This document shows, piece after piece, positions 39,101 to 47,275 of a stretch of DNA of 64,000 nt. The notes below the pieces were generated by a model, which saw only the letters and a list, made by a program, of their open reading frames with translations, ran no database searches and was not told where the DNA came from. The first letter of the stretch is position 1. Every line of letters starts with the position of its first letter. Made by a program: the position numbers and the translations under genes. The DNA is from Strigamia acuminata (lineage: Eukaryota > Arthropoda > Chilopoda > Geophilomorpha > Linotaeniidae), in NCBI GenBank assembly GCA_949358305.1, contig OX442316.1, positions 13,764,001-13,828,000 on the forward strand. The letters are read 5' to 3'.

Positions 39101-42100
39101 TGTGACGTGGGGCTGTTGTCCTCTTAGCACTGACAAGATGGAATTAATGATGATTAACAATGTAGTAAAACTCAGTTTTGGCTTAAGCCCAATCTTATTT
39201 TCCTTTTGTGCTAATTTATTACCTTTATTTTCTTTATACAGGAGGAAGGGCGGGTGAGATTGTATGTTTGGGTTTACAGTTTTTAGTTTGACACTTTTGA
39301 TTTATATAGTATTGACATAAGCTTAGAGCCGATTACTCCTGGGTTTTTTTTACATACGAAGTTTGTATATAAAAATAAGTCTAGGTTTTTTTTTTAAAAA
39401 GATTTTTGGTGCCATCCAAAATCTTTTATCAGTTTTTATATTTCCAGCTGTCAGATTCGCAAGAAACTAACTTTGTAGATTGTATCAAATTTTTTTTTTC
39501 CAGGTAACTTGTTTCTGTTACATAAGTTCCTGGAAATTGTGGAGATATTGGTTACGGTGCACTAAAAGCATTTTTGTTTTGTTTAAGTTTGTATTTTGTA
39601 TCAGACCGTTCGATAAATCATTACAAATTCACTAAATTGCAATCTTGAAGCGATGAAATGTTGTGGAAAATAGAATTCTCAAGTTTCCATGACTAAAAAT
39701 CAACATTTAAATATAAAATTCATGCGTTTTTTTTTTCTTGTTCTCGCACTTGTGAGATTGCGTTGTTTTTAAATTGTTTTAAATTTAATTTTTCACCGAA
39801 CTTAGTTGCAACTACACGTATACATAAAATCGATGTGTAAAAACTGTCAAGTTAATTTCGCTTTAGCGTGGAATGAAGCCAAGGGTTTAGTTGATGGAAA
39901 ATTACAGATTAAACGTCGGTTTAAGTTGAGCTCTAATTCGACGCGAGTTTACATCAACTGATGCTTAACATCTGTATACCATCGAAAAAATTTTTTTAAA
40001 AAAAAAATTCCCTTTTGCCAATTAAAAAAATGCACAAACGAACGAGCAATTTGGGAGCTGCATGCTCGTTCGGCAAAATGAGATTGAAACTTGCTTCCTT
40101 ATTTGTATTCTTCTCTTCAACTTGTTGAAAGAAGTAAAATGCGGTGAGCAATTAACGGGAGAGGTTTTAAAATTTCACGAGTCAATAAAAGTTGATGCAA
40201 TGCAAAAAAGAACATGGAAATGCAATAGCAACTTTATCAGTTAGCCCTAAAACAATTAATAAAACATTTGCCATGAGGCAGACGTAAATAAAAGCCCGTA
40301 AAAACTGCATATAAATAAATATATTCACAACACGCGCGAAAATCGACATGGTCTTCGACTTTTTACAATGAGTTTACTAAGTACCAATTAACAGTATACG
40401 ATCTTTCATTAAGAGCTCGGACGTGGCGTTGAAGTGGCGTTGTGAAAGGCTTAATGCAGTAATGTTAAAGGTCGGGCGCACTTTGTTGCTAAATTACAAT
40501 TTATGAATCCACCTTCGCAAATACAAATTTGTATAAATCAATTTGCGCAACATCGACTTAAAGATTATGTTATAGCGGTGTGATTCGTGGGAACTCGTGC
40601 CAAATTCGACGTCACCGAGAGTTTTGAAGTGTGCAGAAGTAGATCCAATTTCACAGCAATCAAAAGATCGGATCCATTGGATTTAGACCTCGGACCGCAA
40701 ACAAACTCGTTTGGTTCGACTTTATCGTCGGTAATTGCAGCAAATATTTACATATTTGCATTCCGAGATGAATGGCAATAATTTTACTGGCGAAGATTTA
40801 ATTCTCCCTCGGATTGATTCCTCGCCCGGTGGGACGAGGGCAATAAAATGGGAGAAATAAAATCGGAAAAAAAAAAGAAATAAAAAGGGAATAAAAGAAG
40901 GGAAAGGAGAGTATCGAATGAATTAGTGTATCGATTCGTTCAAGGATGGGGTTTTCAGATGGAAATAATTCTCGGTGTTGGGCACGATCGAGAGCTCTAT
41001 ATTGGCACGTTTAACCCGATAGAAATCACGCGAAAATGTCACGGACAATTCCTTCATTCATTATGGAACGAGGGATCGGATAACACTGCAGGGATGCAGG
41101 GAGCCCCGGTGTACAGAGACAAGCACTAATCACAGATCCATCTGCGGATTAATTAACAAGGGCACTTGTAGTCTTCGTTACTCAAGTTTGTGCGAAGACT
41201 ACGTGATGCAGTTGCCATGACGACAATGTTTCGACGCATTCTTTGGCGCTTCGCACGTTGATCAATCGTCAATCTGTGTTCGCGTTTTGTGGGGGAAAAC
41301 TTAGCAGTGGGCAACACAATGGGCGGGGTATTGCGAGGCCAAGGACCGGGTTTTTTCAATAAAAACCAATTTGTTTTCATCTGGTGAAAGCGCCCCGCGT
41401 CGAGGTCGCTTTCTCAAATTGCTTTCTGAAAACTGAAAAGTGACCGAAAGTGAAATTGGCAGCAAAGTGGATCGAAGTGATATGAATTTTTAAAGCTTTG
41501 AAGATGTCATCAAAAGGCTCGATGAGGATTAACTGTCGCTTTGATCGCTTATTAAGCTACATTAAGGTGCTCATTCGACGAGTGCTAAATTCTTGTAATA
41601 AGGCGTGTCTTATCTGAAACACTTGAAATACAAGCACGATGGCGACCGATAACATCAATCAAGAGGCCTAATAAAAACAAACTACTAAAACCAAAGGTTA
41701 AAGTTCTTTTTTTGAAGTAAAGTGATGTCACGACCAGAAATATAGAACTACAATGTAATCTGAAGAGATAAAAAAAAATATTTTATTTTTTTGATTAAAT
41801 TCGACAATTTTGGAAATTTTTTTTATTATTTTAGTTTTGGAATTTGAGCTCGGGAAAAAAAACCCGATCCTTCCTTTGGTGATTCAATTTGGGCTGTCGC
41901 ACGAGTTGGAATGACATTTGCTCCACATTAAGTTTGAAAAAGAAATAAATATTCAGGGAGTGAGAGTGAGAGATAGCCTGGAATTTGACGGGTATTGTTT
42001 GTCCAGCAAATCGGATCCATATAGGAATATTAAAGCGCATTCCAGCAAACAAAAGAACGAAAAAAAAGCATACAAAAGAAGTAGGTTTTTCACACCTCGC

Positions 42101-43533
42101 ACCTCGAATTGGCATGGCTCGGCTGATTACACTGGATTTCCCAAGAGTCTCCTGCATACCAACGATAAGTTGGTGGAACGACAACACGTGTGGACAAAAC
42201 AAGGCAATGGGGTCATTTATTCAACGCCGATAGCCCACTAGCCATGACCATCCCTGTCGGCTTTTGCTCGCTTTTGCTGCACTATAATTACGCCTCTTGC
42301 CTCTGGAGTAGTGGGCTAAAATCCATAGAATCATTCGGGTGATGTATGCACTCTGCACGGGTAGCACGCGAACGGTTCCACGAATTTTCTTTTTAAAGGG
42401 GAAAATGAAACTGAATGACTCACTTATTGCGTGTTTACATTCGAGTAGGAAATATCTGCGTAAAGCGATCAGTTGGTTAATAGGAGAGAAACGAGAGCCG
42501 CACAACACACTCGGGGTCCCGTTTGACCTTTAAAACGCTCATCGGTTTTTTTTTATCCAACGATTTCGTACGTGGTGAGTCTGGTGACATGAGCGCATGA
42601 CATTCCAAGTTGCTGAATGTTGCGTAAGGGAGAAATGTTAGATAATTCGCGGCTTATTACGCAATTAAGATACATTCATACGTTTTCAGCTGATTGGTAT
42701 TCATATCACGTGTGTGGCGGCCATTAAAATAAAAAATGCTACTATTTTGATGAATTATATACTTAATTAAAACCGTTGGATCCCGCAATTGAGGTCAGTA
42801 GACCCGGAAACGCACCTGAATCTTATCACTTCGCATCTATTCCCTTTCCCCCCTCCATTTTTAGTCGACCAAAACGTGGACTAAATAGAAAATATATCGC
42901 AACTGAATGTTATTTACTCAAAACGACGTGTATCTCCACACGCACTCGACGTGTTATTTATCTAGAGATAAAAAGGAATGATTTTTCGAGGAATTTGTAT
43001 TTGTAATTTGTATCGAATGTTTTTGCGGAGCAACACGTCGCCGTTGAGTAAGAGTGAAAAAAAAGGAAGTGAGAAAAGTGATGTGTGACTTACACTAAAA
43101 CATGGTAGCAGACGGCTTTACAACCCCGGGGTCGCTCTAAAAAGTTATAAATCTTGCTTTGTAACTTCCTGTAGCGAACATCCCGCCGAGTGGCCTTGTA
43201 GCTGATGGGCTTCCCCAGCAAACTCATCCGTGGGTAATGCAACCTGCTGCCGGGCCGGCGCACCGCGTTATGACGTTTCAAACCGGCAGCCACACCGTTG
43301 CTGGGTTCGTGGCCACTTCCGCCGCCACTTCCACCGCCGTCCATGGCATCGAGGGCAACGAACTCGACGCGCAGCGCGCGCCGATCTGCCGTTCGCTCCT
43401 CACCTGCCAGCAACGGTGATTCGACCGTCGAGCAGCACTCTGAGGGCGGCGCTTGCAGCACGCGTTGCTCGTCCGGCCTCGGTTGAACGCGCAATCCACT
43501 ATTCATCCCGCGCCGCGCGAGACCTGTAGTCAT
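6575..43533 (-). CDS. KCNQ: KCNQ (Kv7) voltage-gated potassium channel, KCNQ1-like
   Basis: Slow, non-inactivating K+ channel subunit. Exons in transcript order: 43533-43094, 12748-12658 (S1), 12604-12478 (S2), 12411-12236 (S3-S4), 12161-12033 (S5), then pore exon 11750-11640 or 11277-11167, 10863-10679 (S6 end, helix A), 10107-9884, optional 9635-9516, 8592-8519 and 8123-7996 (helix B), 7919-7823, 7749-7528 (tetramerisation coiled coil), 7042-6575. Phases all agree; with one pore exon and no optional exon the protein is 823 residues. S4 is [19 protein letters not shown] (about 246-264); the filter is TVGYGD (326-331). [11 protein letters not shown] and [16 protein letters not shown] match KCNQ1 best. 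Position 284, tryptophan in retigabine-sensitive KCNQ2-5, is valine. Helix A ([21 protein letters not shown]) should bind calmodulin. The last exon holds [15 protein letters not shown] and KKRVTLRYA, as in arthropod KCNQ. An in-frame TGA lies upstream of the chosen ATG. Confidence 0.95.
7090..7503. mobile_element. Non-autonomous TIR element carrying a minisatellite, in a KCNQ intron
   Basis: The ends are inverted copies of a 13-bp sequence (AGGGTGGCCGGAT at 7090-7102; its complement with one mismatch at 7491-7503). Between them lies an array of 30-bp units. The AGGGTGGCC end is hAT-like in style, but I cannot define a target-site duplication. The element fills most of the 485-bp intron 7043-7527 and codes for nothing recognisable. 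Confidence 0.55.
7131..7456. repeat. 30-bp minisatellite, about 10 full units
   Basis: Units of 30 bp begin at 7131, 7161, 7191, 7221, 7251, 7281, 7311, 7341 and 7371 (one base longer); then come a 35-bp unit at 7402 and a partial one at 7437. Central units are identical, edge units diverge. Because 30 is a multiple of 3, both strands carry long open frames with a 10-residue periodicity; these are artefacts of the repeat. Confidence 0.97.
9516..9635 (-). CDS. KCNQ: Probable optional KCNQ exon (C-terminal linker)
   Basis: A 120-bp exon in phase 1-1 between the exon 10107-9884 and the helix B exon. It adds 40 residues containing [17 protein letters not shown] and a basic stretch (SASKRKHQ). 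The acceptor (TCTAG) is fair, but the donor is followed by a T tract (GTTTTTT) and is weak. Skipping it keeps the frame, which fits a cassette exon. It falls in the variable linker between calmodulin-binding helices A and B, where KCNQ isoforms often differ. Confidence 0.55.
10241..10262. repeat. (GA)n microsatellite
   Basis: Eleven perfect GA dinucleotides in the KCNQ intron between 10108 and 10678. Confidence 0.95.
11167..11277 (-). CDS. KCNQ: KCNQ alternative pore exon B
   Basis: A 111-bp exon, phase 0 at both ends, flanked by TTGCAG and GTAAGT. It encodes 37 residues from the pore helix end to the start of S6: [20 protein letters not shown], then [13 protein letters not shown]. It is the downstream one of two tandem copies; 30 of 37 residues match copy A at 11640-11750. 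The tryptophan that normally follows VPVT (TW in KCNQ1-5) is glycine here. Including both copies would keep frame but duplicate the filter, so mutually exclusive use is the sensible reading. Confidence 0.9.
11640..11750 (-). CDS. KCNQ: KCNQ alternative pore exon A
   Basis: The upstream copy of the duplicated pore exon, also 111 bp, phase 0-0, with CTTACAG acceptor and GTAAGT donor. It encodes [20 protein letters not shown] followed by [13 protein letters not shown]. It keeps the conserved tryptophan after VPVT and so looks like the ancestral form. The intron between copies A and B is 362 bp. The residue that sets TEA sensitivity (after GYGDx) is valine in both copies, as in KCNQ1. Confidence 0.93.
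16089..16112. repeat. Poly-A tract
   Basis: 24 A residues in the KCNQ first intron; no upstream retrotransposon body is recognisable, so it is not called a SINE or LINE tail. Confidence 0.95.
16541..16561. repeat. (AT)n microsatellite
   Basis: About ten alternating AT dinucleotides in the KCNQ first intron. Confidence 0.9.
18805..19051. repeat. Imperfect inverted repeat (foldback)
   Basis: The arm 18805-18849 (CGAGGAGTTCTGAG near one end and GTCGAACCCAGATCC at the other) recurs inverted at 19018-19051, with a roughly 10-base length difference inside the arm. About 170 bp separates the arms. The open frames that cross it on both strands show no family signal. Confidence 0.5.
19595..19963. 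mobile_element. MITE-like element with 39-bp terminal inverted repeats
   Basis: The end 19595-19633 (starts AGCTAGGTTCACACTTGTG) is repeated inverted at 19925-19963 with 38 of 39 bases matching. The body is about 290 bp with no transposase. I cannot see a clean target-site duplication. The near-perfect ends suggest recent insertion compared with other repeats of this intron. Confidence 0.8.
22048..22347. mobile_element. 300-bp MITE-like element with nested inverted repeats
   Basis: The outer ends are perfect 12-bp inverted repeats (GCAGTTGGATGT at 22048-22059, complement at 22336-22347). A second, longer inverted pair lies inside: about 50 bp at 22056-22106 against 22205-22254, sharing TAACATCAAAGTT and GATTTGTT with a few mismatches. 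The AACTTTGATGTTA motif occurs again at 22314-22326, so the right side holds a duplicated end. No coding capacity is seen. Confidence 0.65.
23215..23235. promoter_or_regulatory. Paired perfect CRE sites
   Basis: TGACGTCA occurs at 23215-23222 and again at 23228-23235, 13 bp apart. This palindrome is the CREB/ATF binding site. The pair lies about 150 bp before the candidate coding exon at 23381, inside the first intron of KCNQ, so it could be a nested promoter or an intronic cAMP-response enhancer. Confidence 0.4.
23381..23458 (+). CDS. Candidate first coding exon of an unidentified nested gene
   Basis: I do not recognise the product. What is seen: an ATG in good context (AAAACATGGCG), 26 codons beginning [20 protein letters not shown] and ending RGNAK, then a strong donor (AAAG|GTATGT). 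The local base composition is more GC-rich than its surroundings, and the tandem CRE pair lies just upstream. The frame also stays open past the donor to 23683, so it could instead be a short unspliced frame. No partner exon was found downstream on the + strand within the KCNQ intron, so this is a weak call. Confidence 0.2.
23887..24245. mobile_element. TIR element flanked by TA
   Basis: The ends 23887-23914 and 24218-24245 are inverted copies over 28 bp with one mismatch, outermost bases TAGGTGCGTTCAATC. TA at both edges fits a TA target duplication (Tc1/mariner-type), though this could simply be part of the ends. The body carries tandem TTGATTTTC units near 23927-23955 and again near 24023-24040. 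No transposase. Confidence 0.7.
25434..25465. repeat. Poly-T tract, 32 bp
   Basis: Uninterrupted T run in the KCNQ first intron. Confidence 0.95.
26654..26795. mobile_element. Small TIR element (142 bp)
   Basis: GTAGTTGCATTCAAAAA at 26654-26670 is mirrored at 26779-26795 with 16 of 17 bases. The inside is AT-rich and non-coding. No clear target duplication, so it may be a MITE remnant or only an inverted repeat. Confidence 0.4.
28802..28882. repeat. Partial copy of the 30.05-kb TIR family
   Basis: This stretch starts CCCATACGGTTGAAA and contains CATTCCGAAATGTATAACAT, matching the inverted right end of the element at 30052-30354, with an indel between. The other end is missing, so it looks like a truncated, inverted relative. 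Confidence 0.55.
30052..30354. mobile_element. 303-bp MITE-like element
   Basis: Perfect 15-bp inverted ends (CCCATATGGTTCAAA at 30052-30066, complement at 30340-30354). The body is AT-rich; a 99-codon reverse frame crosses it but has no family signal. With the fragment at 28802-28882 this shows a repeat family of at least two copies. Target duplication not clear. Confidence 0.75.
32808..32960 (+). repeat. Possible tRNA-derived SINE fragment
   Basis: TGGTAGCTCAGTAG at 32811-32824 resembles the pol III box A of a tRNA, and GGTGTAAGATATC about 45 bp later is a weak match to box B. A non-tRNA part follows (ACTGAGGGAGAGCG). The tRNA fold is not restored and no poly-A tail is present, so this is tentative. 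Confidence 0.25.
33290..33995. mobile_element. PIF/Harbinger-like MITE, about 700 bp, with TAA duplication
   Basis: The element 33293-33992 is bordered by TAA on each side (33290-33292 and 33993-33995), the 3-bp target size of PIF/Harbinger elements. Its 33-bp ends match inverted at 29 of 33 bases and share GTTCACACTTAAACCACTTT. No transposase frame is present, so it would be non-autonomous. The motif GTTCACACTT is also in the element at 19595. Confidence 0.65.
35198..35218. repeat. (CAT)n microsatellite
   Basis: Seven perfect CAT units in the KCNQ first intron. Confidence 0.95.
36072..36115. repeat. Poly-T tract, 44 bp
   Basis: The longest homopolymer in the window; length may be affected by sequencing error. 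Confidence 0.95.
43094..43533 (-). CDS. KCNQ: KCNQ first coding exon (cytoplasmic N-terminus to S1)
   Basis: 440 bp, ending in phase 2 at a strong donor (GT|GTAAGT). The N-terminal part is low-complexity, with a Gly/Ser-rich run ([10 protein letters not shown]) and Arg/Ala-rich stretches. The last 45 residues are conserved: [20 protein letters not shown] and then YNFLERPRG, which lead into S1. The exon is far more GC-rich than its surroundings. The ATG at 43533 is preceded by an in-frame TGA; a second in-frame ATG is 9 codons later. An acceptor-like CTACAG just after the first ATG leaves the exact start open. Confidence 0.88.
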
Positions 43534-44428
43534 GGGAGCGACAAGTCAGCTGCTGCACTTCCCGACATGCAGTGGAACACGTGCTCACCTGCCATTTAAG
43601 TCAGGTGCGCCGTTTGGTTGTTTGTTTATTTGTTTGTGCGGGTATTCATTCGATTCCGTGAGAGCTGGGGAAGAAATATGAAGATTTTTTAGTTTTGTTT
43701 TTTGTTTTTTTTGTTTTTGTTTGACGGCTTACCTGGGATCGATGGGTTGTGACGTGATTGATCGGGTCCGAGCGTGTTTGGCGGTCGTGCGCGACTCGGG
43801 TGTACGGTTGGTCGTGTTTACCGGGATGAGGAAACAAGTCCACTCACGCACGTGGCGGGCGGCTGAGTGCGGTATTCCGTAGCTGGAAACAAGTGTCACG
43901 TGACGAGGGATATTTAACAAATGACGTCAAGTCTGGTCTCGTTCCAAGTTAGGTTGAGGAGATAGAGAGAACCTGCAGTGCAGTTATAATATATAACAAG
44001 TGATGTGAGAGGCGAAAGACTTAATTGGGGAGAGATGGAGGTGATTTATCACTTTGGATTGGTGGTGGACATGTGGACAAAATCGATGGGTGTTTCGTGG
44101 ATTGTGGTGAAATGTGATTGGGAAAGAATGGAAAGAAAAGAAAGAAAGACCTGTCGGGTTTATTGATAGGTAAACAAAGTTTTATCGCTGGGAAAACATG
44201 TTGCAGATGGCAGCGTTTAAAAATGCGAATAAAAATCGCTTTTTATGAAAGTTTTCAACAATTTTTTTTTTTAATTTTTTTTTAAATTTTAAATTTTTTC
44301 TTTTGTTTAAATTTTTCGTTTTAAAAACGAGTAAAAAGTGGGTTATTACCGGTTTTTTATTTTGGTGTTATATGGTAGTTGGGCGACATCTAGTGTCATT
44401 TAAGCGAAATAAACGAATAAATAAATAA
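43534..44428. promoter_or_regulatory. Shared upstream region of KCNQ and ERMARD
   Basis: The two genes diverge with 895 bp between start codons. A perfect CRE (TGACGTCA) lies at 43922-43929. The part near KCNQ is GC-rich and the part near ERMARD turns AT-rich. A bidirectional promoter is inferred from the layout only; no TATA box is obvious on either side. Confidence 0.5.
43665..43732 (-). other. Probable 5' UTR intron of KCNQ
   Basis: On the reverse strand a strong donor (CCCAG|GTAAGC, first intron base 43732) is followed 68 bp later by a pyrimidine-rich acceptor (TTTCTTCCCCAG, ending 43665). This would place a leader exon above 43733 and add 131 nt of 5' UTR to the first coding exon. That leader has a short upstream frame (7 codons). 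Another good donor (GGCAG|GTGAGC) sits at about 43587. Confidence 0.4.
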
Positions 44429-47189
44429 ATGGCGGCTTGCAGTTGGAGTGACATACCCGATTCGTCTCTTTCGGCTCCTGTTAAGAAGTTGATCGATATT
44501 TTCAGGCTCAGGTGCGAAGAAAATAGCATCAGGGAAGAGGATGTTTATAAAAATTGCATGGACGGAGACGGTAATCTAAATTGGAAAATCTTACAGTCGG
44601 TTTTCTCAATAGGTGCTTGAATTTTACGAGATTAATAAAAAATAAATAAAATAGAAACATTTATTCGGTTTTTATTACAGACATAACTAGCGAAAGTGCA
44701 GAATGGTATGCAAATGCGATCGGTAATTTATCGCCAGCAATACTAAGGATTTCATGCGCGATGATGCAACTCGAGGAAATAAGCGACGACATTATGTCAC
44801 AATTACAATGGACGGGCAACGCCGAAGTACTTCTTTTGAAGAAAATCAGTTTAAAACGTTTTAATTACCTCGTTTAAATCATATTTTGAAGGCTTTTCAC
44901 AATTGTTTTCAACAAATGAAATCGGGTGACTCTGTGCTCGCCATGCAGCTGATGACATGCATTTTAGACAGGGCGTTAGGCAATGTTCGGTCGTTTTATT
45001 TATTTATTATAATACATTTTGTTATAATAAGTTGTTTTATTCACGTTTGGTTAGGTGTACTTGATTGGGGACCGAGCGGTGCCATTTCTACTTAAGGATT
45101 TATTGAGCTGTGACAACTTAAAACGCACGATCGGTGAATGTCCTGTGAGTTTTGGAAATTCAGGATTGGAAATTGGATGGTTTCTGATGGGTTTGTTGTT
45201 GCAGATGCAGATACTGCGGGTGCTTATGGGACCACCTGTTTCGCTTAATTTAAGGAATCTGGTTTGGCATGGATTTATTGCACCTCAGGAATTGCCTATG
45301 AAGTATTTGATTTTTTGTTTTTGATGATGAAAATATTTAATTTTTTTTTCTGCAGTTTTTGTTGGTTTTTATTTGCTGTTATTATTGACGTGGGAAATAT
45401 ACTTAAAGCAGAAAGATTTCCTCGGAGGATTGGGGTAGATTTGCCGCAAATAAACGAATTGGTCGGCAAGTTTCCGATATTGACGGTCGGGGAAGTTAGA
45501 AAGTTTGAGGAGACGATGCATTTTTATCGGGTTATTCCGAGGGGGTTGTTGTCTAGTTGGGAATCAGCATTGCAGCAATTTCTAAGTAAAAAGTATTTGA
45601 TTTTAAATTTAAAATTTTTGGTTGCCGGAGAAATATTTTAGCTTTTTTTTGTGTGTGGTAGTTACAAGGATTGTGTTGTTCGTTTGCTGCCGTTGCTTGA
45701 AAATGTGTTGCGACGATTATTCGCAGTAATTAATGGATGTGGTGAACGAGTGCTTACAGCGCAAGTAAATTGCTGGTTTTGACGAGTTTTTAGTTTATTT
45801 TTTAATTGGTTTTAATTTGTTTTAGTCGGCGGTGTTTTATACAACGTTTGACGAGGTAAATCAAGTGTTGAATCTCTGGATTGACTCGTTATTACACGTG
45901 GAGGTTTGAATTTTAGATATTGGCACAAAATATTGGCGGACGAGAAAATCAATTGCGATCAGTTGTTGGTGATAATTTTTTGGTCAGTTTTTCGGGAGAT
46001 TTTTTCTTTATTTTATTTTATTTTTATTTTTTAAATTGTAATTTCAGATTGTATTAAACGATCTGTTGATGTTACCGAGTGGGCCGCGATTAAGGGACCG
46101 CTTAAGTCACGGAGAAGTCGATATTAGTTGCATAACTCTGGATTTAGCGAATCACGTTACTTGCATCGCCATCTTAGCGTGTGAAATTGCACAAAGTCGT
46201 ATGGAAAATGAGGCGTATTATGTACGTTTTAGGGTTGAAAAGCGTCACGGGATTTTTAAAATAAATTTCTTTGTAGATTTTCGAGCTTTTTCCGACACTT
46301 TCCGAGTGTGTGGAAAATTACAAACCAGTCTTCCCCCTCCATTGCACCTGCAGACTGCAAGTAAGCAGTAGAAACTATTTTGCCATTTTCTATCGATATT
46401 TTTTCAGTAGATTGAGCAATTAGTGATGAGTCTTAACTGTTGGAAGAACTGCTCGGTGCTTAAAGGGAATGAAACTGTGTCATTAGCAAATTTGGAACAA
46501 ATCGAGATTGAAGAATGTTTACCTGGTTCATTAACTCGGTATGATGCAATTTGAACGTGATGTTATCTGAGTAATGTGTTTTTAAATAATTTATTACAGG
46601 TTTATATGCATGAATAGCGATATGAATCCATTACTGGACTCGTTATCATCATTAAAACTCGATGTATTATACCGATCCCAGGTCGAATTGGAAAAAATTG
46701 GTCACGTTGGTCGAATTTGCACAATTTCTCGCTCGTTGTCCGAACAAATTCAAAAGAACGTGGAATTGCAAGCACAGAGACTGGCGAGACGCGAAATGAG
46801 ATCTCGGAATAGAGAAACGTACAATCGGATGCTCAAAGCGTATGTGTCGGAAGAAAAGTTAAAAGTGTGTTTATTTTACGGTTTGGCTTCGTAGAATTCC
46901 AATAATTGGCGCTGCAATGCGGATAACAGCGACAGTTTTGGTCGAGGAATTTTTAAATTACAGCAACGGAATTTGCAATAATAGGTACATTTCTTATAGT
47001 TTGTAATGGAAGGGGTGTTTAGACTTTTTTTGTTATTATTAATTTAGGTTGTTTCGATGTTTGTCCTATTATATCGACAACCTAAAAGTGATGACGAGTT
47101 CGCAGAAAAATCGGTGGGAGGAAAGCGAACGATTAACAAAAACTTTTATTACGACATTAATCTCGTCGTTAAACTTTGATTCAGTTTAA
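44429..47189 (+). CDS. ERMARD: ERMARD orthologue (DUF4209 protein)
   Basis: Family: endoplasmic reticulum membrane-associated RNA degradation protein; molecular role poorly known. Fifteen exons: 44429-44612, 44681-44826, 44892-44984, 45055-45144, 45205-45302, 45356-45592, 45662-45764, 45826-45855, 45917-45982, 46048-46221, 46277-46360, 46411-46538, 46600-46839, 46895-46984, 47048-47189 (TAA). All phases fit and give 634 residues, close to the human length. The key motif is LNLRNLVWHGF at 185-195, the DUF4209 core, preceded by FLLKDLL. SAVFYTTFDEILAQ is followed by GPRLRDRLSHGEVD (361-374), also typical. A basic helix with RREMRSRNRETYNRML lies near the C-terminus. Exon 8 is only 30 bp. Introns are short (50-100 bp). 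The donor of exon 3 (GTTCGG) is weak. The ATG sits in a run of AAATAAATAAATAAAT. Confidence 0.9.
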
Positions 47190-47269
47190 TTAGGAAACAG
47201 TTCGTTAGATGGCGTTGTATGATGAAATGTGAATTATTATTTAATTCTGAAAAGGAAATTAGTTTACGC

Positions 47270-47275
47270 AATAAA
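47270..47275 (+). terminator. Polyadenylation signal of ERMARD
   Basis: AATAAA 80 bp after the TAA stop. Confidence 0.6.

Larger units (their letters stand above)
12749..43093 (-). other. First intron of KCNQ, about 30.3 kb
   Basis: Donor GTAAGT at 43093-43088 and acceptor CTGTATTAG at 12757-12749 join phase 2 to phase 1 inside the S1 segment (YHVL|VFVMVFQ). No other gene is convincing. What I see region by region: 13-18 kb AT-rich with scattered GGGGCCC motifs (13074, 13965, 14068, 16580); 18.8-20 kb inverted repeats; 22-24.3 kb two TIR elements and a candidate exon; 25.4-26.8 kb poly-T and a small TIR element; 28.8-30.4 kb a TIR family; 32.8-34 kb a SINE-like stretch and a 700-bp TIR element; 34-43 kb simple repeats and nothing else. 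Such a long first intron is a usual place for channel gene enhancers, but none can be proved here. Confidence 0.9.
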
